A stretch of DNA of 7,291 nucleotides from an uncultured Eubacteriales bacterium (GCA_900321365.1 ONVT01000120.1:1-7291); one strand, 5' to 3'; shown: positions 1-6,971, counted from the stretch's first letter. Notes: generated by a model not told the origin, from the sequence alone. Numbers and translations: made by a program.

Positions 1-546
<546 letters not shown>

Positions 547-828
547 TTACTCGACCTTCGCCAGGATATCGCTCATCTTGCAGAGGATGTATTCCTCCTC
601 ACCGAGCTTGAATTCGTTTCCCGCATACTTGGAAAAGACGACCCTTTCGCCTGCGCTTACGCTCATGACGACCTCCTTGCCGTCGATTCTGCCGTCGCCA
701 ACCGCGATCACGGTTGCTTCCTGCGGCCTTTCCTGTGCCTTTGCCGCCAGAATGATTCCGCCCTTTGTTGTCTCCTCAGCCTCAAGCTGCTTCAGAACGA
801 CCTTGTCTCCCAACGGAACTAACTTCAT
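547..828 (-). CDS. groES: GroES, 10-kDa co-chaperonin
   Basis: GroES is the heptameric lid that closes the GroEL chamber. The protein is 93 residues, normal for the family. It shows the N-terminal strand MKLVPLGDKVVLK, the mobile loop around residues 16-32 with the hydrophobic GGIIL triad (23-27) that docks on GroEL, the QEATVIAVGDG strand (36-46) and the conserved tail KYAGNEFKLGEEEYILCK (67-84). The ATG at 828 was chosen over an in-frame ATG five codons upstream (843). The 828 start has GGAGG at 836-840 with 7 nt spacing, while the upstream one has AGGA touching the start codon and would add five residues absent from the family. It is the first gene of the groESL operon. A promoter and a CIRCE operator lie 42-110 bp upstream, which predicts heat-inducible, HrcA-repressed expression. 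Confidence 0.97.
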   Translation of the reverse strand: MKLVPLGDKVVLKQLEAEETTKGGIILAAKAQERPQEATVIAVGDGRIDGKEVVMSVSAGERVVFSKYAGNEFKLGEEEYILCKMSDILAKVE

Positions 829-870
829 AGTGCTTGCCTCCATTTCCTGTGCAATTCTGTCTGGTTATTA

Positions 871-897
871 TTAGCACTCTTTTATTCTGAGTGCTAA
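871..897. promoter_or_regulatory. CIRCE operator (HrcA binding site) of groESL
   Basis: The sequence is the perfect consensus TTAGCACTC-N9-GAGTGCTAA (arms 871-879 and 889-897). CIRCE is the known binding site of the heat-shock repressor HrcA, whose activity is modulated by GroEL itself. Here it begins about 5 nt after the predicted transcription start and ends 42 nt before the groES start codon. In that position it can block RNA polymerase and would also form a hairpin in the 5' leader of the mRNA. hrcA is not in this window. Confidence 0.98.
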
Positions 898-909
898 ATC
901 ACGATACTC

Positions 910-937
910 ATGATAGCAGAAAAAAAGAATTATGCAA
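910..937 (-). promoter_or_regulatory. Predicted sigma-A promoter of groESL
   Basis: On the minus strand a -35 box TTGCAT (932-937) and a -10 box TATCAT (910-915) are separated by 16 bp. The -10 box carries the extended motif TG one base upstream (TGCTATCAT). Transcription should start near 903, which puts CIRCE immediately downstream, the usual arrangement for HrcA-controlled groESL. The -35 box lies in the descending arm of the predicted codY terminator, and the U-tract of that terminator fills the promoter spacer. Confidence 0.75.
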
Positions 938-959
938 CCCCTGCTGAATTGCATAATCC
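920..959 (-). terminator. Predicted intrinsic terminator after codY
   Basis: Read on the minus strand, the perfect arms ATTATGCAA (949-957) and TTGCATAAT (929-937) form a 9-bp stem. It can be extended outward by a G-U and a G-C pair and inward by U-G, U-G and C-G pairs, leaving a 5-nt loop. Seven uninterrupted T residues (920-926) follow two bases after the 9-bp stem. This is a typical Rho-independent layout with an AT-rich stem, placed about 90 nt after the codY stop. It would separate the topA-codY transcript from groESL. Confidence 0.7.
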
Positions 960-978
960 ACTGGCCTCTGCCATCTAT

Positions 979-1027
979 CTCATTTTTTCTCGTTTTTTCT
1001 CTCTTTTTCTCGTTCTGTGAAACTTTT
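979..1027. repeat. 10-bp phased A/T-tract array
   Basis: On the plus strand four consecutive 10-bp units begin with CTC or CTCT and carry T-runs: 979-988, 989-998, 999-1008 and a degenerate 1009-1018. T6, T6 and T5 runs start at 983, 993 and 1004, and a further T4 run starts at 1024. A-tracts repeated at the helical period are the known signature of intrinsically curved DNA. The array lies roughly 80-125 bp upstream of the predicted groESL start and within the 3' untranslated region of codY. It also covers much of the 829-1046 gap, in which I see no gene. Confidence 0.6.
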
Positions 1028-1044
1028 GTGATGTATCCGGTCCC

Positions 1045-1071
1045 AATCAGGAGCCTCTCTGGCTCCTGATT
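1045..1071 (-). other. Perfect 11-bp hairpin overlapping the codY stop codon
   Basis: The arms 1061-1071 and 1045-1055 are exact inverted repeats (AATCAGGAGCC and its complement) with a 5-nt loop (1056-1060). The structure covers the last seven codons of codY, and its descending arm contains the TGA stop (1047-1049). No T-run follows on either strand, so by itself it is not a standard intrinsic terminator. It may protect the mRNA 3' end from exonucleases or help termination together with the downstream U-rich hairpin. Confidence 0.75.
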
Positions 1072-1829
1072 TCGTCAAGCTGCGCGTACACCGCGTCATT
1101 CGTGACCTTGATGTAGGTTCCTTTCATTCCGGAGCTTCTGGACTGGATCACGCCCGCGCTCTCAAACTTCCTCAGCGCGTTGACGATGACCGACCTCGTA
1201 ATGCCGACCCTGTCCGCGATCCTGCTCGCAACAAGCACTCCTTCGTCTCCCTGCATCTCTTCGAAGATATGGACGATTGCCTCAAGCTCCGAGTAACTGA
1301 GGGTACTGATCGCGCTCTTCACAACCTGTGTCTTGCGGTTTTCCTGCTCGCTCTCCTCACTCTGGGAGCGCATCATCTCCAGTCCGACAACCGTTGTCCC
1401 ATACTCGGAGAGAATGATATCGTCAATCTCATACGGATCCGTTACGCGGTACATGAAGACAGTTCCGAGTCTCTCACCCGCAATCTCGATCGGATTGACA
1501 ATCGCCTGATACCGGTGAATGTCCGGTCCCGTAAACCCGAGCGTCTCCAGATTCACGTTCTCCTTTGTGGAGAGAATCGAGAGAAACCGCTCATTTAACA
1601 GCGGATCGATATGCTCTCCCACCTGATCTGCGATCAGTACATCCAGATCAGGGGTTCCGGGAGCCTTGCTGGATCCAAGTGTCTTCCCCTTCCTGCTGAT
1701 TACGAGGACACTCGATCCGAGAATCTCCGTCATGATATTGCAGATATCATTGAATATAACCTTGCCTGAATTGTTGTTATGAAGCAGCTTTCCAATCTTT
1801 CTGGTCTTGTCGAGAAGCTGTACACTCAT
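1047..1829 (-). CDS. codY: CodY, GTP/branched-chain amino acid-sensing global transcriptional regulator
   Basis: CodY is a dimeric cytosolic repressor/activator of Firmicutes that binds DNA when GTP and branched-chain amino acids are plentiful and is released on starvation. The protein is 260 residues, as usual. An N-terminal GAF sensor spans about 1-138 (VLVISRKGKTLG at 41-52, GERLGTVF at 118-125). A linker helix carries SEYGTTVVGLEMM (141-153). The C-terminal winged helix-turn-helix spans about 168-245: SYSELEAIVHIFEE (178-191), recognition region ADRVGITRSVIVNALRKFES (205-224), wing GMKGTYIKV (234-242). This C-terminal part is almost consensus, which makes the assignment secure. The ATG at 1829 has AGGAGG at 1835-1840 with 5 nt spacing. 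The gene lies 51 nt after topA with no promoter seen in the gap, so the two are probably cotranscribed. The effector-binding half is much more divergent than the DNA-binding half. I found no convincing CodY box (AATTTTCWGAAAATT) in the window. Confidence 0.97.
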   Translation of the reverse strand: MSVQLLDKTRKIGKLLHNNNSGKVIFNDICNIMTEILGSSVLVISRKGKTLGSSKAPGTPDLDVLIADQVGEHIDPLLNERFLSILSTKENVNLETLGFTGPDIHRYQAIVNPIEIAGERLGTVFMYRVTDPYEIDDIILSEYGTTVVGLEMMRSQSEESEQENRKTQVVKSAISTLSYSELEAIVHIFEEMQGDEGVLVASRIADRVGITRSVIVNALRKFESAGVIQSRSSGMKGTYIKVTNDAVYAQLDEIRSQRGS

Positions 1830-1880
1830 ATCCGCCTCCTGGATCTTCGTCGTACCAAACCGCCTTTTGAGGCAAATCAG

Positions 1881-4073
1881 TTATTCCTGCGTCTTGAATT
1901 CATTTTCATTACAGGAGTAACGGCAGGTATCGTTCTGACACACAAGATTCGCCCCCTTATGCGCCATCCATCCACCGCACCTTGGGCAGCGTACTTCGCT
2001 GGGTTTTGCCCAGGAAATGAAATCGCACTCCGCCCTCTCGCAGCCGAAATATCTGCGTCCCTTCCGGGACCGTCTCACCACAAGATCGCTTCCGCACTTC
2101 GGGCACTTTACCCCGGCCTTCTCATAATACGGCATAGTGTTATGACACTCAGGAAATCCCGGGCAGGCCAGGAATTTTCCGTGAGGCCCATACTTGATCA
2201 CCATCTTCCGTCCGCATTTATCACAGGGCACATCGGTCTCTTCGTCTTCGATCTTCACCTTCCCGAGCGTCTCCTCGGCCTGCTTTACTTCGCGGTCAAG
2301 ATCCGGATAGAAGTTCCTCACGATGTCCTTCCACTCCATCTTCCCCTCCGCGACCATGTCGAGCAGGGATTCCATATTCGCGGTAAACGCAACGTCGTCG
2401 ATCTCAGGGAAGGAGGTCTTCATGATCGAGTTCACTGCATCCCCGAGCTCGGTCACATAAAGGCTCCGCCCTTCCTTTGTCACATAGTGGCGGGCGAGCA
2501 GCGTTGAAATCGTAGGCGCATAAGTGGAAGGCCTTCCAATCCCCTTCTCTTCCAGGGCGTGCACGAGGGATGCCTCTGTAAAATGCGCCGGCGGCTGGGT
2601 AAAATGCTGCTGCGGCCGTAATTCTTCCAGTTCCAGCAGTTCGCCCTCTTTCAGGTTTCTCAGGCCGGATGTTTTCTGCTTCTCCTCGTCCCCATCGTCG
2701 CGGTACACAATCTGATAGCCTTCAAAAAGCGTACGGGATGTTCCCGCCGTAAACAGATACTCCTGATCCGCCTTCGCCGTGATCCGGATCTGCAGGGTCT
2801 CGATGAGAGCGGGCGTCATGCAGCTTCCGACGAAGCGCTTCCAGATCATCTCATACAGGCGGAACTGCTCTCTGGTCAGCGCATTCTTCGCCTTCTCCGG
2901 CGTCAGGCTGATGTCTGTCGGACGGATTGCCTCATGCGCATCCTGAACCCTGGGAGCAATTTCCCCTCCGTCCCTTTTTTCCGGCGCATCACCTGCCGCC
3001 GCCCCGGTTTCACCGGAGGCATCTGTCCGGAATCTTTCCGGACGGTCAGCATACTCCTGCCCGTAGTTTTTTCCGATATACTCTGCCGCCGCAGATGCCG
3101 CCTCCCGGGAAACACGGGTGGAATCCGTTCTCAGGTAGGTGATCAGGCCGACGGCACCCTTTCCCTTAATGTCGATTCCCTCATAAAGCTGCTGCGCGAC
3201 GCGCATGGTCTTCTGGGTGCTGAAATTCAGCGTACGGGCAGCCTCCTGCTGAAGGGTGCTCGTGGTAAAGGGAAGCGGTGCCTTTCTGACCTTCTCCCCT
3301 TTCTTCACCTCGGTTACGGTGAACGCCGCTCTCTCCAGGGCAAGGCAAATTTCTTTCGTCCCTGCCTCATTCTCCGGCTGCTCCCTTTTAGAGCCGGTTC
3401 CATGATACTGGGCTGTCAGGCTCTTCTTTGCCTTCCGGGGCAGAAGCTGAGCATCGATCGTCCAGTATTCCTTAGGTACAAAATCAGCAATCTCCTTCTC
3501 ACGGTCCGCAACGATCCTCAAGGCAACCGACTGGACTCTCCCGGCGCTCAGGCCTCTCTTGATCTTTGCCCAGAGAAGGGGGCTGATACGGTATCCGACC
3601 ATGCGGTCCAGAATCCGCCTTGTCTGCTGGGCGTCAACCATATCCATGTCAATCTGCCGCGGATGCTTCAGGGCCTCCCTGACCGCGTTCTTTGTGATCT
3701 CATTGAACGTGATCCGGAATGTCTTCTTCGGATCCAGGCCCAGGGCAGCGATCAGATGCCAGCTGATTGCCTCTCCCTCACGGTCAGGGTCGGTTGCGAG
3801 ATAGACCTTGTCCGCCTTTCTCGCTTCCTTTCGAAGCGCGGCAAGGATCTCTCCCTTTCCGCGGATCGTAATATACTTCGGCTCGTAATCCTGTTCTACG
3901 TCAAATCCGAGCTGACTCTTCGGAAGATCCCTCACATGGCCCACCGAGGCCATGATGGTATATCTCGGACTCAGAAACTTCCCAATCGTCTTAACCTTCG
4001 TCGGCGACTCGACAATCACAAGGTATTCCGGCTGTTTTTTTGTCTCTTTTGTTGTTTTGGGACGGCTTGGCAC
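1881..4073 (-). CDS. topA: DNA topoisomerase I (type IA)
   Basis: TopA relaxes negative supercoils by cutting and resealing one strand through a 5'-phosphotyrosine link. Numbering from an upstream in-frame GTG at 4085, the TOPRIM domain shows YLVIVESPTK (21-30, Glu26) and the metal-binding DPDRE (Asp99, Asp101, Glu103). The catalytic tyrosine is Tyr317 in ITYLRTDST, followed by QDAHEAIRPT (381-390) and GIGRPSTYAPTI (515-526). The C-terminus has three zinc-ribbon modules with cysteines at 621/624/641/647, 661/664/682/687 and 700/703/716/721. The start is a GTG in either case. The GTG at 4073 has AGGAG (4085-4089) 11 nt upstream, whereas the GTG at 4085 overlaps that same Shine-Dalgarno sequence; I prefer 4073 (730 residues). 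An extra acidic, Gly/Ala-rich segment of about 20-25 residues lies at 354-377. codY follows after 51 nt, and a promoter and leader hairpin lie just upstream. Confidence 0.97.
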   Translation of the reverse strand: MPSRPKTTKETKKQPEYLVIVESPTKVKTIGKFLSPRYTIMASVGHVRDLPKSQLGFDVEQDYEPKYITIRGKGEILAALRKEARKADKVYLATDPDREGEAISWHLIAALGLDPKKTFRITFNEITKNAVREALKHPRQIDMDMVDAQQTRRILDRMVGYRISPLLWAKIKRGLSAGRVQSVALRIVADREKEIADFVPKEYWTIDAQLLPRKAKKSLTAQYHGTGSKREQPENEAGTKEICLALERAAFTVTEVKKGEKVRKAPLPFTTSTLQQEAARTLNFSTQKTMRVAQQLYEGIDIKGKGAVGLITYLRTDSTRVSREAASAAAEYIGKNYGQEYADRPERFRTDASGETGAAAGDAPEKRDGGEIAPRVQDAHEAIRPTDISLTPEKAKNALTREQFRLYEMIWKRFVGSCMTPALIETLQIRITAKADQEYLFTAGTSRTLFEGYQIVYRDDGDEEKQKTSGLRNLKEGELLELEELRPQQHFTQPPAHFTEASLVHALEEKGIGRPSTYAPTISTLLARHYVTKEGRSLYVTELGDAVNSIMKTSFPEIDDVAFTANMESLLDMVAEGKMEWKDIVRNFYPDLDREVKQAEETLGKVKIEDEETDVPCDKCGRKMVIKYGPHGKFLACPGFPECHNTMPYYEKAGVKCPKCGSDLVVRRSRKGRRYFGCERAECDFISWAKPSEVRCPRCGGWMAHKGANLVCQNDTCRYSCNENEFKTQE

Positions 4074-4084
4074 TTTATTCGGCA

Positions 4085-4089
4085 CTCCT
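4085..4089 (-). promoter_or_regulatory. topA ribosome binding site that decides the GTG start
   Basis: AGGAG, within AAAAGGAG, on the minus strand is the only strong Shine-Dalgarno sequence near the topA start. It is 11 nt from the GTG at 4073 but directly abuts and overlaps the GTG at 4085, which makes the latter unlikely to be used. There is no in-frame ATG before Met45, which lies inside the TOPRIM fold, so an ATG start is excluded. Confidence 0.6.
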
Positions 4090-4098
4090 TTTCCAGTT

Positions 4099-4132
4099 TT
4101 TCGGGAATTATCTGACAGATTCTTTCCCGAAA
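4099..4132 (-). promoter_or_regulatory. Leader hairpin / nested palindrome upstream of topA
   Basis: A perfect 9-bp inverted repeat TTTCGGGAA-N16-TTCCCGAAA (4099-4107 and 4124-4132) encloses a second dyad ATCTG-A-CAGAT (4110-4120) with almost the same centre. As RNA it forms a 9-bp stem, a small internal loop and a 4-bp upper stem. It would start within about 3 nt of the predicted transcription start and end about 10 nt before the topA Shine-Dalgarno sequence. It is followed by A residues on the minus strand, so it is not an intrinsic terminator. It could be a 5' mRNA stabiliser or a protein operator. Confidence 0.6.
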
Positions 4133-4141
4133 CGCCAGAAC

Positions 4142-4170
4142 AATATACCTTAATTCTTTTCAGGACGCAA
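4142..4170 (-). promoter_or_regulatory. Predicted internal promoter for topA-codY
   Basis: TTGCGT (4165-4170) and TATATT (4142-4147, 5 of 6 to consensus) are spaced by exactly 17 bp on the minus strand. The -35 box begins two bases after the dprA stop codon. Transcription would start near 4135, leaving a leader of about 60 nt before the GTG at 4073. This would let topA and codY be expressed independently of comM-dprA. The weak -35 box limits confidence. Confidence 0.5.
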
Positions 4171-4171
4171 G

Positions 4172-5335
4172 TCAGGATGCTATTTTCCGGACGTAGGAAT
4201 TCTTTGAGACTTCAACCGCAAGGTTCTTCAGCTGCAGGCTCACAAGCGCGCGCATCGACTCAAGAAGCGTCAGTCCCGCGCAGGAGGCAATCTCATCAAT
4301 GCTTCTGGCTTCCAGGTTCAGAGCTTCATATACTCTTTTCTCATTCGCCTCCATTTTCTCCCCGGCCGGGCGTATCCGGACCTCCTCCTTAGGCGGAACG
4401 CGCTCCAGATTCAGCGCGAGGGCGATGTTTTTCAGAAGGCTGTCCTTTGACAGGACGATTCCCGCCCCCTGCTCGATCAGGCGGTTGCACCCATAACTGA
4501 GCAGGTCGCTGAACCTGCCGGGCACCGCGTAAACCTCCTTTCCCTGATCCAGCGCAAGATCAGCCGTGATCAGGGATCCGCTCTGCGCACGGGCCTCCAC
4601 AACGATCACTACATCGGACAGCCCTGAGATCAGCCGGTTGCGCATCGGGAAATGAGTTTTCAGCGGCGCTGTCATGGGCGGATATTCCGACAGGATCCCT
4701 CCTGACGTCAGGAGGCGGTCATAAAGACCTTCATTCTCCTTCGGATAGCAGACATCGGCCCCGCTTCCCAGAACCGCAAAGCTTCTTCCCTGTGAAGAAA
4801 TGCACGCGGACTGGGCCAGGCCGTCGATACCGGATGCCATCCCGCTGATCACCTGATACCCTTCCTCCGCAAGTGCCCTGCCGAGAATCACCGCCATCTG
4901 CTGCCCGTAGCTGCTGCACCTCCTGGCCCCGATAACCGCCACCGAGCACTTTCCCGGATCCGGCAGCTCTCCCCGGTAAAACAGACCATAAGGACAGTCC
5001 GGGAGGTTGTGCAGCTTCTGCGGAAACAATGCTGACTGTCTGCTGACAAAGCTGACCTTCCGTCTCAGCAGCTTCTTCTCTGCCTCCAGAAGACCCGTGG
5101 TTTCTTTATAGTCAATCAGTGTGTTCACCCATTTCGTGGTTTCTTCATCGGCAAGCTTTTTCCAGCGCATCAGTTCTCTGGTCTGGGCCTCGTAGAGGCG
5201 TTTCGGGTCTTTGAAGTACGCAATCAGTCCCGCGATCTGGGGACGGTACAGTCCGGGACAGCTGCACAGCCAGAGCCAGTATCGTTCCATGAGCGTTCCG
5301 TCATCCATATTCTGGTATATTCTTCTGTCTGTCAT
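4172..5335 (-). CDS. dprA: DprA (Smf), DNA-processing protein / RecA loader
   Basis: DprA binds incoming single-stranded DNA during transformation, protects it and loads RecA. From the ATG at 5335 the protein is 387 residues. An N-terminal helical SAM-like region covers about 1-110. The Rossmann-fold DprA core (about 128-300) shows VAVIGARRCSSYG (132-144), SGMASGIDGLAQ (164-175), AVLGSGADVCYP (187-198), FPMRNRLISGLSD (229-241) and QSGSLITADLALDQGKEVYA (251-270). A C-terminal winged helix is at about 330-384. The usual ARGID reads ASGID here, and the usual His a few residues on is Gln175; related Clostridia proteins also vary there, so I do not infer loss of function. The ATG at 5335 has GAGG at 5345-5348 and GGAGG just before it. 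A longer frame to 5407 would overlap the comM end and lacks family similarity. comM ends 25 nt upstream, so both are probably cotranscribed. Confidence 0.95.
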   Translation of the reverse strand: MTDRRIYQNMDDGTLMERYWLWLCSCPGLYRPQIAGLIAYFKDPKRLYEAQTRELMRWKKLADEETTKWVNTLIDYKETTGLLEAEKKLLRRKVSFVSRQSALFPQKLHNLPDCPYGLFYRGELPDPGKCSVAVIGARRCSSYGQQMAVILGRALAEEGYQVISGMASGIDGLAQSACISSQGRSFAVLGSGADVCYPKENEGLYDRLLTSGGILSEYPPMTAPLKTHFPMRNRLISGLSDVVIVVEARAQSGSLITADLALDQGKEVYAVPGRFSDLLSYGCNRLIEQGAGIVLSKDSLLKNIALALNLERVPPKEEVRIRPAGEKMEANEKRVYEALNLEARSIDEIASCAGLTLLESMRALVSLQLKNLAVEVSKNSYVRKIAS

Positions 5336-5360
5336 TCCTCCAATCCTCTCCTTCTCATAG

Positions 5361-6971
5361 TCATGCTGTTCGGAGCGCATTCTCCCAGTACTTCCGGTCC
5401 ACAGCACGGTAGGACACCGCCTCCATCAGATGATCCACGCCGATCCCGGAAGAATGGGCCAGATCCGCAATCGTGCGGGCCGTCTTCAGGATCCGGTTAT
5501 AGGATCTCGCGGTAAGGTGCATGTTCTCATAGACACTGCTCATCAGGCTCTGGCACTCCCCGTCCAGAACACAGTATTTCCGGACCGCATCCGAATCCAG
5601 ATCCGCGTTGAACCGGTACCTGGTGCCCCGATATCTTTCCCTCTGGATAGCTCGGGCCTCCATCACCCTCTCCCGGATTTTTGCGGAGCCCTCCTCACGG
5701 GACGAGGATGTCAGCTCCTCATATTTCACCCGGTGTGCCTCAACGCACATATCAATCCTGTCGAGCAGCGGCATGCTGACCTTTGAGAGGTAGGCCTTCA
5801 CCTGCGCATTCGTGCAGGTGCATCTGCTGCGGTCCGGAAAATATCCGCAGCGGCATGGATTCATGGAAGCGATCAGCATGAAATCCGCGGGAAATGTAAA
5901 GGTTCCAGTCACCCTTGCGATCCGGATGTTCCCATCCTCCAGCGGACCCCGGAGCATCTCCAGAACCGGGCGCTGAAACTCAGGCAGCTCATCCAGGTAC
6001 AGTATCCCCCGGTGTGCCAGGGATATTTCCCCGGGCACAGGAGGGCTGCCGCCGCCGCACAGGGCTGCCGACGTGATCGTATGATGAGGCGCCCGGAACG
6101 GCCTGGTCGTCAGGAGAGCAACGCCTTTCGGAAGAGTCCCCGCAACGGAGTGGATCTTGGTAATCTCAAGCGCCTCGTCCATTCCCGGTTCCGGGAGGAT
6201 CGTGGCAATCCGCTTTGCGGTCATGCTTTTCCCGGCTCCCGGCGGACCGATCATAAGCAGGTTATGGAATCCGCTCACCGCGATTTCCGCCGCCCTCCTC
6301 ATCAATGCCTGCCCCTGGATCTGGAAGAAGTCAACGTCGCTGCTTTCCCTCTGCTCCCTGTACAGCGCCGCGGTATCGACCTTCATGGTTCGTAGAGGCG
6401 GCGGCTGGACCAGAGGCGGCTCATAGGAGGACTCTTCCATCGGATAGACAGCGCCTTCCGAGCGCTCAGCAAGAAAATGAATCACCTGGTTCAGGTTCCG
6501 GGCTCCCAGAACCGTTACGTTCCCGGGCACGGAACCCTCCGCCAGGTTCTCATCCGGAACGATCACTGTCCTGCACCCGTATTCCCCCGCATGTGATACG
6601 ATCTCCAGGACGCCCCTCACCGGTCCGATCTCTCCGTTCAGGCTCAGCTCTCCCAGAAGGAGGACGCCGTCCAGAGCCTGCTGGGGAAAGAAACCATATC
6701 CTCCCATCAGGGCGATCGCAATCGCAAGATCAAAATGGGCGCCTTCCTTATGAAATGACGCAGGCGCAAGGTTAATCGTGACGTGCTGCGGTGACAGCCG
6801 GACGCCGCTGTTCCTGAGGGCCGTTCTCACCCTCTCTGCCGCTTCTCTGGTCTCTGAAGCCAGAAACCCCACAAGCGCGAAGGTGGGAAGCCCGTCCGAC
6901 ACATCCGCCTCCACAGTCACCCTGCGGCTTTCGATCCCGCTGATCGACGCAGACAATACCGTACTGTACAT
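5361..6971 (-). CDS. comM: ComM/YifB family AAA+ ATPase (Mg-chelatase-like, competence-associated)
   Basis: ComM-family proteins are hexameric AAA+ motors; in Gram-negative transformers ComM drives branch migration of the recombination intermediate. In Firmicutes the orthologue is usually called YifB and its role is less well studied. The 536-residue length is typical. The N-terminal Lon-protease-like ChlI domain spans about 1-165 (DGLPTFALVG 26-35, TINLAPASFHKEGAHFDLAI 65-84). The AAA+ core has Walker A GPPGAGKS (242-249), RAPHHTITSAALCGGG (293-308), Walker B ILYLDELPEF (323-332, Asp327 Glu328), MNPCRCGYFPD (370-380) with a four-cysteine cluster (373, 375, 384, 386), and PLLDRID (401-407). 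The C-terminal Mg-chelatase-type lid has ARSYNRILKTARTIADL (488-504). The ATG at 6971 has AAAGGGGG (6978-6985) with 6 nt spacing. It is the first gene after the tRNA-side promoter, and dprA follows after 25 nt. Confidence 0.95.
   Translation of the reverse strand: MYSTVLSASISGIESRRVTVEADVSDGLPTFALVGFLASETREAAERVRTALRNSGVRLSPQHVTINLAPASFHKEGAHFDLAIAIALMGGYGFFPQQALDGVLLLGELSLNGEIGPVRGVLEIVSHAGEYGCRTVIVPDENLAEGSVPGNVTVLGARNLNQVIHFLAERSEGAVYPMEESSYEPPLVQPPPLRTMKVDTAALYREQRESSDVDFFQIQGQALMRRAAEIAVSGFHNLLMIGPPGAGKSMTAKRIATILPEPGMDEALEITKIHSVAGTLPKGVALLTTRPFRAPHHTITSAALCGGGSPPVPGEISLAHRGILYLDELPEFQRPVLEMLRGPLEDGNIRIARVTGTFTFPADFMLIASMNPCRCGYFPDRSRCTCTNAQVKAYLSKVSMPLLDRIDMCVEAHRVKYEELTSSSREEGSAKIRERVMEARAIQRERYRGTRYRFNADLDSDAVRKYCVLDGECQSLMSSVYENMHLTARSYNRILKTARTIADLAHSSGIGVDHLMEAVSYRAVDRKYWENALRTA

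Noticed and set aside
829..843. Longer GroES starting at the ATG at 843
   Set aside because: The AGGA before it is too close to work, the added five residues are not found in the family, and the GGAGG at 836-840 serves the ATG at 828.
1830..1880. Separate promoter or CodY box for codY in the topA-codY gap
   Set aside because: The 51-nt gap shows no -35/-10 pair and no match to AATTTTCWGAAAATT; only a 4-bp mini-dyad is present.
1779..2507. 242-codon plus-strand frame across the codY-topA junction
   Set aside because: It overlaps two confident genes on the other strand and shows no family signature or convincing ribosome binding site.
2934..4115. 393-codon open frame on the plus strand opposite topA
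   Set aside because: It lies wholly antisense to a clear topA, its product has no recognisable motifs, and long antisense frames are common opposite genes of this codon composition.
4099..4132. Intrinsic terminator between dprA and topA
   Set aside because: The hairpin is followed by A residues, not T residues, in the direction of transcription.
5336..5407. Longer DprA starting at 5407 or 5380
   Set aside because: These starts overlap the end of comM, and the extra residues are comM sequence in another frame. The ATG at 5335 has good Shine-Dalgarno sequences.
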